Shown: positions 46,615 to 55,752 of the stretch, piece by piece
How the letters are laid out: every line of letters begins with the position of its first letter
Numbering within the stretch: position 1 is the first letter of the stretch
Assembly: GCF_014197755.1 (NCBI RefSeq)
Contig: NZ_JACIGE010000001.1
Location: 372,001-436,000, forward strand
Direction of reading: 5' to 3'
From: Rhodocyclus tenuis
Lineage (GTDB): Bacteria > Pseudomonadota > Gammaproteobacteria > Burkholderiales > Rhodocyclaceae
Length of the DNA: 64,000 bases
The notes under the pieces: generated by a model
Told to the model about the DNA's origin: nothing
What the model saw: only the letters and a program-made list of their open reading frames with translations
The model's database searches: none
Position numbers and translations under genes: made by a program

Positions 46615-47826
46615 TTGCCGGTTCCTGCTCCCTTGCCGGCCACCCGCAGCACGCCGCCGCCGCGCGGCATCGCCCTGTTGCTCGCCGCGCTGTCGTCGCT
46701 CGGGCCGTTCGCGATCGACACCTACCTGCCGTCCTTCCACGATATCGGCGCTTCGCTTTCGGCGACGCCGATCGAGGTGCAGCAGACGCTCACCGCCTAC
46801 CTGCTGCCTTTCGCGCTGATGACGCTGTGGCACGGCGCCATCGCCGACGCGCTCGGCCGGCGGCGCGTCATTCTCGTCGCACTGGCGCTGTTCGCGCTGG
46901 CCACCGCCGGCTGTGCGCTGGCAACGCGCATCGAGGTGCTGTGGCTGCTGCGCGCGCTGCAGGGAATGACCGCCGGCGCCGGCGTCGTCGTCAGCCGGGC
47001 GATCGTTCGCGATCTCTACGACGGAGCGCCGGCGCAGCGGCTGATGGCGCAGATATCGATGATGTTCGCGCTGGCGCCGGCAGTCGCACCGGTGGTCGGC
47101 GGCTGGCTGCAGGCCTGGTTCGGCTGGCGCGCGGTGTTCATCTTTCTCGTGCTGCTGACCGTGCTGCTGTGGCTGGTCTGCTGGCGCCTGCTGCCGGAAA
47201 CGCTGCCACCGGAACGGCGGCAGTCGTTGCGCCCGGCCTACCTGTGGCAAAGCTATCGCAGCGTGCTCAGCTCGCCGCGTTTTCTCGCGGCGACGGCGGC
47301 CTTGTCGTTCAACTTCCTCGGCTTTTTCGTCTACGTACTGTCGGCGCCGGTGTTCCTGATGCGTCACCTGCAGTTGCCGGAGACGGCCTTTTTCTGGCTG
47401 TTCGGCCCGGCGATGGGCGGGCTGGTCGTCGGCTCCTGGCTATCCGGGCGGCTGGCCGGGTGCGTGTCGACCACCGGCACGCTGCAGCGCAGCTACCTGC
47501 TGATGGCTGCGGCCGCGACGATCAATATCGGCCTCTGCCTGGCGCTGCCACCGGCGCTGCCGTGGAGCGTCGCGCCGATCTTCCTGTACACGCTCGGCAT
47601 GGCGCTGGCGATGCCCAGCCTGACACTGCTCGCGCTCGACCCGTATCCGGAAAAGCGCGGGCTCGCCGCCTCCTGCCAGACTTTCCTGCAGTCGGGCTTC
47701 AATGCCGTGGCCGCCGGCGTGCTGGCACCGCTGCTGTGGGGGTCGACGCTGACGCTGGCCGCCGGCATGGCCGGCTTCATGCTACTCGGCGGCTGTGCAG
47801 CGTGGGCGCAGCGGCGGCTGGAGTAG
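46615..47826 (+). CDS. Bcr/CflA-family MFS drug exporter
   Basis: The 403-residue MFS transporter has twelve predicted helices. The family opening GIALLLAALSSLGPFAIDTYLPSF, motif A-like GAIADALGRRRVI and the DHA1 RALQGMTAGAGVVVSRAIVRD (motif C/B region) identify a Bcr/CflA proton antiporter, which exports bicyclomycin, sulfonamides or other drugs. The TTG at 46615 lies two bases after the comM stop and is the only start that leaves the first helix intact with a short leader. Being so close to comM, it was probably co-transcribed with it, and its expression may now depend on promoters within the transposon side or the 3' comM fragment. Confidence 0.85.
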   Translation: MPVPAPLPATRSTPPPRGIALLLAALSSLGPFAIDTYLPSFHDIGASLSATPIEVQQTLTAYLLPFALMTLWHGAIADALGRRRVILVALALFALATAGCALATRIEVLWLLRALQGMTAGAGVVVSRAIVRDLYDGAPAQRLMAQISMMFALAPAVAPVVGGWLQAWFGWRAVFIFLVLLTVLLWLVCWRLLPETLPPERRQSLRPAYLWQSYRSVLSSPRFLAATAALSFNFLGFFVYVLSAPVFLMRHLQLPETAFFWLFGPAMGGLVVGSWLSGRLAGCVSTTGTLQRSYLLMAAAATINIGLCLALPPALPWSVAPIFLYTLGMALAMPSLTLLALDPYPEKRGLAASCQTFLQSGFNAVAAGVLAPLLWGSTLTLAAGMAGFMLLGGCAAWAQRRLE

Positions 47827-47856
47827 GCACTCGCCGCCTCCCGCCTCTGCTTCCGC

Positions 47857-49167
47857 TCAGGCCGCCTGCCGGCAATGCGTTTCGCGGGCAAAGACGATGA
47901 GCATCAGCGAGACGGCGACGGCGGCAACAAGCAGGCCAAAGCCGGCCTGATAGGCAGCGGCGTCGTAGATGCGCGCACCGGCCACACTTTCGCCCTGCCA
48001 GTGGCGGTCGAGGATCCAGCCGACGCCCGGCTGCAGCAACATGCCGCCGAGCAGCGGCCCCATGTTGCAGACACCCGACGCGGCGCCGACCAGATGCGCC
48101 GGCGCCGACTCCTTGGCGAAGGCGAAACCGATGATCAGGTTTCCGGAGACGAAGCCGGTCAGCACCAGCGCGACGACCAGCAGCGGCAGCGACAGCGGCA
48201 CGAAGACGATGAGCGCCCAGCCGGCCAGCGCCGCCGCCGTCGTCGCCACATAGAGCGGCTTGCGCCGGCCGATGCGTTCCGACGCCGCGCCGAGCAGCGG
48301 CCCGCCGAGCGCCCAGGCGATCAGCAGCGCCGAGGTGATCGCCGCCGCGCTCCTGGTATCGAGCCCGTGCACCTGCCGCAGGTAGGGAACGCCCCACAGG
48401 CCGGCGAAGGCGAGTACGCCGCCGGCAACGCCAATCGGCGTCAGCAGCAGGATCCAGGTGTTGCGCAGCGCCAGCACCTGCAGCACGCCGCGCAGGATCG
48501 GCGCGTGCCCGCCCGCCGGCACCGGCGGCGCGTAGCTGCGCCAGCCGGCGTCGGCTGGATCGTCGCGCACGCGCCACCAGATCAGCGCCGCGAGCAGCGC
48601 CGTCGCCGCCGCCGAGACCAGCATCACCGAGCGCCAGCCGATGGCTTCGACGGCGATGCGCAAGGGCACGCCGGCAATGACGCCGCCGACGACGCCGCAG
48701 AGCAGCGCCAGTCCCGACGCCAGCGCGAACTGGCGCGGCGGGAACCAGCGCGTGGCGAGCTTGAGCATCGAAACGAAGGCCACCGCCACCGCAGCGCCGA
48801 CCAGCAGGCGGCCGAAACTCGCCAGTTCAAGGCTGTCGGCCAGCGCGAACAGCGCCGTGCCGCCGGCCGCCACCGTTGCGCCGGCGATGAGCAGGCGACG
48901 CGGCCCCCAGCGGTCGGCGATGACACCGGTGGGAATCTGCATGGCGACGTAGGAATAGAAGTAGAACGCCGACAGATTGCCGAGCGCGGCGGCGCCGAGC
49001 GCGAAGTCCTCCATCAAGCGGTCGGTGATCACCGCCGGCGCGACGCGCTGGTAGAAGCCGATCAGGTAGAGCAGCGCCGCCAGCCCCCACACGCTCCAGG
49101 CGAGCACCGCCGGCGGATGCGGCCGGTCCGCAACAGCGCGCCCAGTAACAGCCTGGCGCGCGCTCAA
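47857..49167 (-). CDS. MFS transporter
   Basis: This is a twelve-helix major facilitator of about 436 residues (CVWGLAALLYLIGFYQRVAPAVI-type first helix). It has VAMQIPTGVIADRWGPRRLL (motif A), GRLLVGAAVAVAFVSMLKLATRWF, the second-half LGAASERIGRRKPLYV, and an ending with FARETHCRQAA. The pattern QRVAPAVITDRLMEDF resembles a family of anion or dicarboxylate-like transporters, but the substrate cannot be told. The TTG at 49167 after GGAAG is a provisional start; other starts upstream would add low-complexity sequence. It faces the previous gene tail to tail. Confidence 0.75.
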   Translation of the reverse strand: MSARQAVTGRAVADRPHPPAVLAWSVWGLAALLYLIGFYQRVAPAVITDRLMEDFALGAAALGNLSAFYFYSYVAMQIPTGVIADRWGPRRLLIAGATVAAGGTALFALADSLELASFGRLLVGAAVAVAFVSMLKLATRWFPPRQFALASGLALLCGVVGGVIAGVPLRIAVEAIGWRSVMLVSAAATALLAALIWWRVRDDPADAGWRSYAPPVPAGGHAPILRGVLQVLALRNTWILLLTPIGVAGGVLAFAGLWGVPYLRQVHGLDTRSAAAITSALLIAWALGGPLLGAASERIGRRKPLYVATTAAALAGWALIVFVPLSLPLLVVALVLTGFVSGNLIIGFAFAKESAPAHLVGAASGVCNMGPLLGGMLLQPGVGWILDRHWQGESVAGARIYDAAAYQAGFGLLVAAVAVSLMLIVFARETHCRQAA

Positions 49168-49534
49168 ACTGGCACTTCCAGCATCAGGGGAATGGCACGA
49201 GGTCCGGGGCTGGCGTGGCAAAGCATCATGCGCTGTCTTCCTGGCAAACCGGAGGGATTGGAAGGAGGGAAGTGAGGTGCCGCAGCGCAGGACGTTTGCG
49301 CAGACCGATTGTAGCCGGCGGCGGCGCAAACGCCAGCGGCGCCAGCTGGCGACATTCTGCCTGCACGCGCCGCATTGCGTCAGCGGCGGGCGGCGCGCTG
49401 GCCGTTCGCGCGAGCTTCGCGGTAGAGTCCGCCTGTTCGCCGCCGCCCCGACCTCGCGTGAGCACGTATCGCTCGCCCCGAAGTACCTCAGCCGCCCCCG
49501 GAAAACACTGCGCATCCTTTCGCCGCCATCGCTC
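49168..49534. other. divergent intergenic region between two transporter genes
   Basis: About 367 bases of GC-rich sequence lie between the MFS gene (minus) and the EamA gene (plus). No conserved frame or clear promoter was seen, except a weak -10-like TAGAGT at 49423-49428 for the plus strand. Both genes need promoters here. Confidence 0.35.
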
Positions 49535-50410
49535 ATGCCACTGCTGCAGCCCCTGCTCCCTTTCCTCTTCGTCCTGCTGTGGAGCACCGGCTTCATCGGC
49601 GCGCGCTTCGGGCTGCCGCACGCCGAGCCGCTGAGCTTCCTTTTCATCCGCTATCTGCTGGTGATCGTGCTGCTCGCGCTGCTCGCACTGGCGGCGCGCG
49701 CACCGTGGCCGCGCGACGCGCGACTGATCGTGCACCTGGCGATTGCCGGCGTGCTGGTACATGGCCTCTACCTCGGCGGCGTTTTCCTCGCCATCGCGCA
49801 GGGGCTGCCCGCTGGCATTACCGCGCTGGTGGTCGGCATGCAGCCGCTGCTCACCGCCGCCAGCGCCGGCTGGCTGCTCGGCGAGCGCGTCACACGCCGG
49901 CAGTGGCTGGGCCTTGCCGCGGGATTCGCCGGCGTGGCGCTGGTCGTCTCGAGCAAGATCAACGGCGAGGTGCCGCTCGGCGCCGCGCTGTTGCCGGCAT
50001 TGGTCGCGCTGCTGGCGATCACCGTCGGCACGCTCTATCAGAAGCGTTTCTGTCCGCAGTTTGATCTGCGCAGCGGATCGGTGATCCAGTTCGCCGCAGC
50101 GGCGCTGCTCACCGGGCTCGCCGCCGCCGCGAGCGAGACGATGGTCATCGACTGGGCGCCCGAGTTCGTCGGCGCCCTGCTCTGGCTGGTGCTGGCGCTC
50201 TCGGTCGGCGCCATCAGCCTGCTCAACCTGCTCATCCGCAGCGGCAGCGCGGTCAACGTGAGCAGCCTGTTCTACCTGACGCCGCCGCTGACGGCACTGA
50301 TTGCCTGGCTGCTCTTCGACGAACGGCTGACGCCGCTGGCGCTCGCCGGTTTCGGACTGGCGGTGAGCGGCGTCTATCTGGCGCGCAGCACCGCCAGCGC
50401 CAGCAAGTGA
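49535..50410 (+). CDS. EamA-family (DMT) transporter
   Basis: The 291-residue, ten-helix inner-membrane protein of the drug/metabolite transporter superfamily has two EamA repeats. The first opens [21 protein letters not shown] and includes [24 protein letters not shown]; the second has [22 protein letters not shown] followed by [15 protein letters not shown]. Such proteins export amino acids or other metabolites, and the substrate is unknown. The ATG at 49535 gives the normal length. The gene ends four bases into the possible upstream start of ruvC. Confidence 0.87.
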   Translation: MPLLQPLLPFLFVLLWSTGFIGARFGLPHAEPLSFLFIRYLLVIVLLALLALAARAPWPRDARLIVHLAIAGVLVHGLYLGGVFLAIAQGLPAGITALVVGMQPLLTAASAGWLLGERVTRRQWLGLAAGFAGVALVVSSKINGEVPLGAALLPALVALLAITVGTLYQKRFCPQFDLRSGSVIQFAAAALLTGLAAAASETMVIDWAPEFVGALLWLVLALSVGAISLLNLLIRSGSAVNVSSLFYLTPPLTALIAWLLFDERLTPLALAGFGLAVSGVYLARSTASASK

Positions 50411-50433
50411 GCACCTGCGAGAGGATCGGGAAA

Positions 50434-51027
50434 GTGAGTGCGAACCAGCCGAACGAGCGCGCAAGTGCCGCCGCTGCCGAGGTACTGCCTGCGGCGCCGG
50501 GCGTCGTGCGCATTCTCGGCGTCGATCCGGGGCTGCGCATCACCGGCTTCGGCGTCATCGACCAGTGCGGGCAGCAGCTTGCCTACGTCGCCAGCGGCTG
50601 CATTCGCAGCAAGGACAAGGAATCGCTGCCACAGCGTCTGGGCACGCTTTACGCCGGCCTGCGCGAACTTGCCGCGAAGTACCAGCCGCAGCAGGCTGCC
50701 GTCGAGATCGTCTTCGTCAATGTCAATTCGCAGTCGACGCTGCTGCTCGGCCAGGCGCGCGGCGCCGGCATCGTTGCGCTGGTCGCCGCCGGCGTCGACG
50801 TGGCCGAATACACGGCGCTGCAGGTGAAGCAGGCGGTGGTCGGCAACGGCCACGCCGACAAGGTACAGGTGCAGCACATGGTACGCCGCCTGCTCGATCT
50901 GCCCGGCGACCCCAGCCCCGACGCTGCCGACGCGCTGGCCTGCGCGATCGCTCACGCGCACGGCGGCCAGGGCCTTGGCGCGCTGTCCACCAAGGGCCGG
51001 CGCGTGCGCAACGGGCGCCTGCTGTGA
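50434..51027 (+). CDS. ruvC: crossover junction endodeoxyribonuclease RuvC
   Basis: RuvC cuts Holliday junctions during recombinational repair. The core [18 protein letters not shown] (first catalytic Asp), [14 protein letters not shown] (Glu), and [14 protein letters not shown] (final Asp pair) are all present. The GTG at 50434 is preferred because GGGAAA/GAGGA lie upstream; even so about 24 residues precede the usual first residue, an unusually long N-terminus rich in Ala/Pro. An earlier GTG at 50407 is possible. ruvA follows after 82 bases, and ruvB after one unrelated gene. Confidence 0.94.
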   Translation: MSANQPNERASAAAAEVLPAAPGVVRILGVDPGLRITGFGVIDQCGQQLAYVASGCIRSKDKESLPQRLGTLYAGLRELAAKYQPQQAAVEIVFVNVNSQSTLLLGQARGAGIVALVAAGVDVAEYTALQVKQAVVGNGHADKVQVQHMVRRLLDLPGDPSPDAADALACAIAHAHGGQGLGALSTKGRRVRNGRLL

Positions 51028-51109
51028 AGCGGCGAGAAGCAGCGGACAGGCGCTGGCAGCGCCTGTTACCCTTGGCGGCAGCCCTCAACATCAAGCCAGG
51101 AATAAACGC

Positions 51110-51685
51110 ATGATCGGAAGACTCGCCGGAACACTGCTGAGCAAGAACCCACCGCAGGTGCTGATCGACGTCGCTGGCGTCGGCTACGACGTCGACGTGC
51201 CGATGAGCACCTATTACAACCTGCCGGCGAGCGGCGAAAAGACCGTGCTGCTGATCCACCACGCGGTACGCGAGGACGGCCACTTCCTCTACGGTTTTGC
51301 CAGCGAGGGCGAGCGCTTTGCCTTCCGCCAGCTGCTGAAGATTTCCGGCATCGGCGCGCGCATGGCGCTGTCGGTGCTCTCGGGAATGTCGGTCGACGAT
51401 CTGGCCGACGCCGTGGCGCGCCAGGAAAGCGGCCGGCTGGTGAAGGTGCCGGGAATCGGCAAGAAGACCGCCGAACGCCTGCTGCTCGAACTCAAGGGCA
51501 AGCTCGCCGACGCACTGCCCAACGCCAAGGCGGCGCCGGCCGACAGCCACCATGACATCATCAATGCCCTGCTGGCACTGGGTTACAATGACCGCGAGGC
51601 AGCCGGTGCAGTGAAGGCACTGCCTGCCGGCACGGCGACGGCCGACGGTATCCGCCAGGCGCTGAAGCTGCTCTCGCGTCTGTAG
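51110..51685 (+). CDS. ruvA: Holliday junction helicase subunit RuvA
   Basis: The 191-residue RuvA tetramer binds four-way junctions and loads RuvB. The N-terminal OB fold ([20 protein letters not shown]...VGYDVDVP), two helix-hairpin-helix motifs ([18 protein letters not shown] and [19 protein letters not shown]) and the C-terminal RuvB-binding domain ([20 protein letters not shown]) are intact. The acidic pin lies in the [15 protein letters not shown] region. Length is normal. Confidence 0.95.
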   Translation: MIGRLAGTLLSKNPPQVLIDVAGVGYDVDVPMSTYYNLPASGEKTVLLIHHAVREDGHFLYGFASEGERFAFRQLLKISGIGARMALSVLSGMSVDDLADAVARQESGRLVKVPGIGKKTAERLLLELKGKLADALPNAKAAPADSHHDIINALLALGYNDREAAGAVKALPAGTATADGIRQALKLLSRL

Positions 51686-51777
51686 GCGGCCCGCCGCGCA
51701 GTTCCCGCCGTCAGCGCGTCTGCTTTTCGCGCGTTGTACTTTCCTGACCCTCTCCGGACCCGCCGCTGCCTGCCCGC

Positions 51778-52842
51778 ATGCTCAACCCGTCGAAGCAGTT
51801 TGCCCAGATCGCGCTCGTCACCCTGCTGCTTGTCGGCTGCGTGCTGGTGCTGCGCGGCTTCGTCGCCGCCATCCTCTTTGCGGCGGTGATCTGCATCGCC
51901 ACCTGGCCGGCCTACGCGCTGCTGCTGCGCAAGCTGAAACGGCGGCAGGTACTGTCGGCGACGCTGATGACGCTGGCCTTGACCATCATCTTCGTCGCGC
52001 CGCTGACGCTGATCACGCTCAGTCTGGCCGAGGGCGTCTCGCTCGCCGTCGAGAAGATCGGCCCGCTGCTGCAACAGGGGCTGCCGCGACACCCACCCGA
52101 CTTTCTGCGCACGCTGCCCTTCATCGGCGAACGCATCGACGCCTACTGGAACAACATCGCCGGCAGCCGCGAGGAAATCTCGCGCCTGTTGCGCCAGGCG
52201 ATCGACCCGGCGCGCGGCGTCCTGCTGCAGACCGGCGGACTGATCGGCAACGCCCTGCTGCAGCTGGCGCTGGTCGTCTTCATCGCCTTCTTTTTCTACC
52301 GCGACGGCGAAGCCATTGCCGGCCTGTTGCGCACCGGTTCGCGCCGTCTCGGCGGCGAGCTCGGCGAGCATCTGCTCGAAGCCTCGCGCAACACGGTGAT
52401 GGGCGTCATGGTCGGCATCGTCGGCACCGCCGCCGGGCAGGCGCTGGTCGCGCTGATCGGTTTTGTCATCGCCGGCGTTCCCGGCGCGCTGCTGCTTGCT
52501 GCCGGCACCTTTTTCCTGTCGATGGTGCCGATCGGTCCGCCGCTGCTCTGGGGTGGCGCCGCCTGGTGGCTGTACGACCAGGGCGAGCTAGGCTGGGCGA
52601 TCTTCATGGTGATCTGGGGCCTGCTCGTGATCAGCAGCATCGACAACTTCCTCAAGCCCTTCCTGATCAGCAAGACGGCGAGCCTGCCGCTGCTGCTGAT
52701 CGCGCTCGGCGTCTTCGGCGGCGCGCTGGCTTTCGGTCTGATCGGCGTCTTCCTCGGACCGACGCTGCTGGCGCTCGGCCTGATGCTGGCGCAGCACTGG
52801 ACCAGTCCGCAAACGCCGGCACCGCCCCAGCCAGAGAGCTGA
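51778..52842 (+). CDS. AI-2E family transporter (PerM-like permease)
   Basis: The 354-residue inner-membrane protein has about eight hydrophobic segments. It starts with [24 protein letters not shown] and carries the family motifs [49 protein letters not shown] and [19 protein letters not shown]. Members export autoinducer-2 or act as Na/H-type exchangers, so the name is a family label rather than a function. It is inserted between ruvA and ruvB on the same strand, a break in the usual ruvCAB order. Confidence 0.87.
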   Translation: MLNPSKQFAQIALVTLLLVGCVLVLRGFVAAILFAAVICIATWPAYALLLRKLKRRQVLSATLMTLALTIIFVAPLTLITLSLAEGVSLAVEKIGPLLQQGLPRHPPDFLRTLPFIGERIDAYWNNIAGSREEISRLLRQAIDPARGVLLQTGGLIGNALLQLALVVFIAFFFYRDGEAIAGLLRTGSRRLGGELGEHLLEASRNTVMGVMVGIVGTAAGQALVALIGFVIAGVPGALLLAAGTFFLSMVPIGPPLLWGGAAWWLYDQGELGWAIFMVIWGLLVISSIDNFLKPFLISKTASLPLLLIALGVFGGALAFGLIGVFLGPTLLALGLMLAQHWTSPQTPAPPQPES

Positions 52843-52904
52843 ACGCAACGCCCGCCAGCACCGGCGATTCAGCCGACGACAGCAACGCCAGACTGAACGC
52901 GACC

Positions 52905-53963
52905 ATGATCGAAACCGACGACTTTGCCCCCTCACCGAAACAGCGCCTGATCGCGCCCGAATCGAAATCGGCGCAGGAAGACGCGATCGAACGCGCGCTG
53001 CGCCCGAAACGCCTCGCCGATTACGTCGGCCAGGCGAAAATCCGCGAACAGCTGTCGATTTTCATCGAGGCGGCGACGCGCCGCCAGGATTCGCTCGACC
53101 ACGTGCTGCTGTTCGGCCCACCGGGGCTGGGCAAGACGACGCTGGCGCACATCGTCGCCGCCGAGATGGGTGTGAACCTGCGCCAGACCTCGGGCCCGGT
53201 GCTCGAACGCGCCGGCGATCTGGCGGCGATCCTGACCAATCTCGAACCGCACGACGTGCTGTTCATCGACGAAATCCACCGCCTCTCGCCGGTGGTCGAG
53301 GAAATCCTCTACCCGGCGCTCGAGGATTTCCAGATCGACATCATGATCGGCGAAGGGCCGGCGGCGCGCTCGGTGAAGCTCGACCTGCCACCATTCACGC
53401 TGGTCGGCGCGACGACGCGCGCCGGCATGCTGACCAACCCCTTGCGCGACCGCTTCGGCATCGTCGCCCGGCTCGAGTTCTACACGCCGGACGAGCTGAC
53501 GCAGATCGTCACGCGCTCGGCGCAACTGCTCAATGTGCCGATCGAGGCGCACGGCTCGCTCGAAATTGCGCGCCGTTCGCGCGGCACGCCGCGTATCGCC
53601 AACCGCCTGCTGCGCCGCGTGCGCGACTACGCCGAAGTGCGTGCCGGCGGGCGCATCACGCAGGACGTCGCCGATCTGGCGCTGGTCATGCTCGACGTCG
53701 ATCACGGCGGGCTCGACCTGATGGACCGCAAGCTGCTTTCGGCGGTGATCGACAAGTTTGCCGGCGGCCCGGTCGGTGTGGACAACCTCGCCGCCGCCAT
53801 CGGCGAAGCACGCGACACCATCGAAGACGTGCTCGAACCCTATCTGATCCAGCAGGGATTCCTGCAACGCACGCCGCGCGGCCGCGTCGCGACGCCAGCG
53901 GTCTATCAGCACCTCGGCCTGCCCGTCCCTGGCCGCGACGGCGAGCTGTGGAACGGCAGCTGA
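52905..53963 (+). CDS. ruvB: Holliday junction branch-migration ATPase RuvB
   Basis: The 352-residue AAA+ motor has Walker [10 protein letters not shown], Walker [13 protein letters not shown], sensor [15 protein letters not shown] with the arginine finger in PLRDRFGIV, and the C-terminal winged helix ([25 protein letters not shown]). The ATG at 52905 begins MIETDDF and matches the family length (about 340). It is 62 bases after the AI-2E family gene. Confidence 0.96.
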   Translation: MIETDDFAPSPKQRLIAPESKSAQEDAIERALRPKRLADYVGQAKIREQLSIFIEAATRRQDSLDHVLLFGPPGLGKTTLAHIVAAEMGVNLRQTSGPVLERAGDLAAILTNLEPHDVLFIDEIHRLSPVVEEILYPALEDFQIDIMIGEGPAARSVKLDLPPFTLVGATTRAGMLTNPLRDRFGIVARLEFYTPDELTQIVTRSAQLLNVPIEAHGSLEIARRSRGTPRIANRLLRRVRDYAEVRAGGRITQDVADLALVMLDVDHGGLDLMDRKLLSAVIDKFAGGPVGVDNLAAAIGEARDTIEDVLEPYLIQQGFLQRTPRGRVATPAVYQHLGLPVPGRDGELWNGS

Positions 53964-53997
53964 GCCGGCACGGGTAAGCGCTGCAGCAGCGACCGGC

Positions 53998-54025
53998 AAA
54001 AAAAAGGCCCGACTTGCGTCGAGCC
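53998..54025 (-). terminator. orphan minus-strand terminator
   Basis: On the minus strand GGCTCGAC and GTCGGGCC pair around a GCAA tetraloop and run into eight T. One pair is G-U on the minus strand but A-C on the plus strand, so the element is built to terminate minus-strand RNA. No minus-strand gene lies upstream. Confidence 0.7.
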
Positions 54026-54240
54026 TGAATCTCCTGGTTGTCCGCACCGAGAAGAATCCGGGTACGAACCTTTGTCTATCAGCACGAGTCGTGCCAAGAA
54101 GCGGCAAGAAGCCGAAAAGCCCACTGCTACAGGCTTCGCAGGCAATCGCGCCAGCGCATGTCGGCAGCGCAACGTTGCAGGATGAAACGAACTGACATCG
54201 ACCGGCGTTGCGCAAAACCACGGTCGTTGCGAAGTGCAAC
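53998..54240 (-). ncRNA. candidate small RNA ending at the orphan terminator
   Basis: The region between ruvB and the histidine kinase gene ends in a minus-strand terminator although both neighbours run on the plus strand. The only frames are short (for example a 23-codon frame from about 54197). The 5' end cannot be fixed from sequence; the far limit given is the palindrome-rich region at 54226-54260. The transcript may be a regulatory RNA; no known family is recognised. Confidence 0.3.
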
Positions 54241-54260
54241 TTTCTGTTGAATAATTCAAC
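54169..54260. promoter_or_regulatory. cluster of GTTGC/GCAAC palindromes upstream of the two-component genes
   Basis: Four dyads lie within 92 bases: GCAACGTTGC (54169-54178), TTGCGCAA (54208-54215), GTTGCGAAGTGCAAC (54226-54240) and GTTGAATAATTCAAC (54246-54260). The last ends one base before the kinase start codon. Repeated related dyads upstream of an NtrC-type system suggest binding of its regulator. Confidence 0.5.
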
Positions 54261-54261
54261 G

Positions 54262-55752
54262 ATGAAAATGAAGCACTTCCAGTCGCTGCACGCCAAGATC
54301 CTGCTCGGCTTCGGCATTCCCGGACTGCTCTTCGTCGGGCTGGCGGTGTCGGCGCTGCTGCATTTCCGTGGTCTGGAAGACCAGATCGCCGACCAACAGC
54401 GCGTCACCGCCGTACACGACTCGATCCGCTACGCGCGGCGGATGGAAAAGAACTTCCTGCTCTACCGCAAGAAGGCCGATCTGGCCGAGGCGATCGAACG
54501 CGCCAACCGCGCCGCCAGCCTGTTCGCCGAATTGCCGCCGATCCCGCGTGCCGGCCGTGCGCAGCCGCAGGAAGGCGAGTTGCTGCGCCAGTACCGGCAA
54601 CTGCTCGCCGAGCTCGACGCCGCCAACCGGCATGCCCGCCCTTCGCCGGAGACTGTCGCTGCGCTCGCCGAGGTCGGCAGCGAGCTGCTGAATCTCGGCG
54701 AACAGCTCGACGCACTGGCACGCCAGCGCCTCGACGACGCCATCGCCGCGCACCACCGCGACCTGCTGCGCGCCATCGCCGTCGCCATCGCGCTGGCGCT
54801 GGTGTCGGGCTTTGCCGTCGCGCGCAGCGTGGCGCGGCCGCTGCGCCGCGTCGAAGAACGCCTGGCGCGCATCGCTGCCGGCGAGACGGGTCGCCTCGAC
54901 CGCCTGTCGGAGGATCGCGAAGTCGAGTCGCTGACCGACGCGATCAACCGCGCGCTCGCCGAACTCGAAGGCCGCGAGAAGGCGGTGGCGCGCTCGTCGC
55001 GTCTGGTGGCGCTCGGCGGCATGCTCTCGGGCGTCGCACACGAACTGAACAACCCGCTCTCGAACATCTCGACCTCGTGCCAGATCCTGCTCGAGGAGAT
55101 CGACGAACTCGACGCCGACGGCGCGCGTCAGCTGCTCGCGCAGATCGACGATCAGGCGCTGCGCGCGCAGCGCATCGTCGGCGACCTGCTCGATTTCGCG
55201 CGCGAGCGGCCCTTTGTCCGGCGCGATGAGCCGGCCGGACCGCTGATCGCCGAGACCCTGCCCCTGCTCGGCAACCAGATCGGGCGCATGCCGCGGATCG
55301 ACATCGACGCACCGGCTGGGCTGACGATCTGCGTCGACCGGCAGCGCTTCCAGCAGGTACTGCTCAACCTGCTGAAAAATGCCGCCGAAGCGGCCGGCGC
55401 CGACGGGCACATCCGCGCCTTCGCCGCTGCCGCGGAAGATTCGCCGCCGGGAACGATCCTCGTCATCGAAGACGACGGGCCGGGAATCGCGGCGGCCGAC
55501 CTGCCGCGCGTTTTCGACCCCTTCTTCTCGACCAAACCGGTCGGCAAGGGCGTCGGCCTCGGCCTCTTCGTCGTGCACGAGATCATCGCCCGCCACGGCG
55601 GCACGATCAGCGCCGACAGTTCGCCCGGCGCCGGCTGCCGTTTCCGCATCTTCATTCCGAGCGCTGCCGGCAGCACGCCCGCCCCGCTCATCGAGTCGCC
55701 ACCGCCAAGCGGCAGCGACAGCCAGCAGGAAGCAGCCGATGAGCGACGCTGA
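54262..55752 (+). CDS. membrane sensor histidine kinase
   Basis: The 496-residue kinase has an N-terminal transmembrane segment (ILLGFGIPGLLFVGLAVSALLHF). A periplasmic helical sensor of about 140 residues follows (YARRMEKNFLLYRKKADLAEA...). A second membrane helix (LLRAIAVAIALALVSGFAVARSV) leads into a HAMP domain, then H-box LGGMLSGVAHELNNPLSNI with phospho-His, N-box LLNLLKNAAEAAG, G1 EDDGPGI and G2 GVGLGLFVVHEI. The NtrB-like HELNNPL H-box matches the adjacent sigma54 regulator, which it overlaps by 14 bases. The signal sensed is not evident. Confidence 0.92.
   Translation: MKMKHFQSLHAKILLGFGIPGLLFVGLAVSALLHFRGLEDQIADQQRVTAVHDSIRYARRMEKNFLLYRKKADLAEAIERANRAASLFAELPPIPRAGRAQPQEGELLRQYRQLLAELDAANRHARPSPETVAALAEVGSELLNLGEQLDALARQRLDDAIAAHHRDLLRAIAVAIALALVSGFAVARSVARPLRRVEERLARIAAGETGRLDRLSEDREVESLTDAINRALAELEGREKAVARSSRLVALGGMLSGVAHELNNPLSNISTSCQILLEEIDELDADGARQLLAQIDDQALRAQRIVGDLLDFARERPFVRRDEPAGPLIAETLPLLGNQIGRMPRIDIDAPAGLTICVDRQRFQQVLLNLLKNAAEAAGADGHIRAFAAAAEDSPPGTILVIEDDGPGIAAADLPRVFDPFFSTKPVGKGVGLGLFVVHEIIARHGGTISADSSPGAGCRFRIFIPSAAGSTPAPLIESPPPSGSDSQQEAADERR

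Noticed and set aside
51778-52842. Horizontal insertion between ruvA and ruvB
   Set aside because: The AI-2E family gene has the same GC content and codon use as its neighbours and no flanking repeats, so a mobile origin is not supported.
54026-54240. tRNA or tmRNA gene before the orphan terminator
   Set aside because: A GGTTC-like stretch is present but no cloverleaf, acceptor stem or CCA context could be built.
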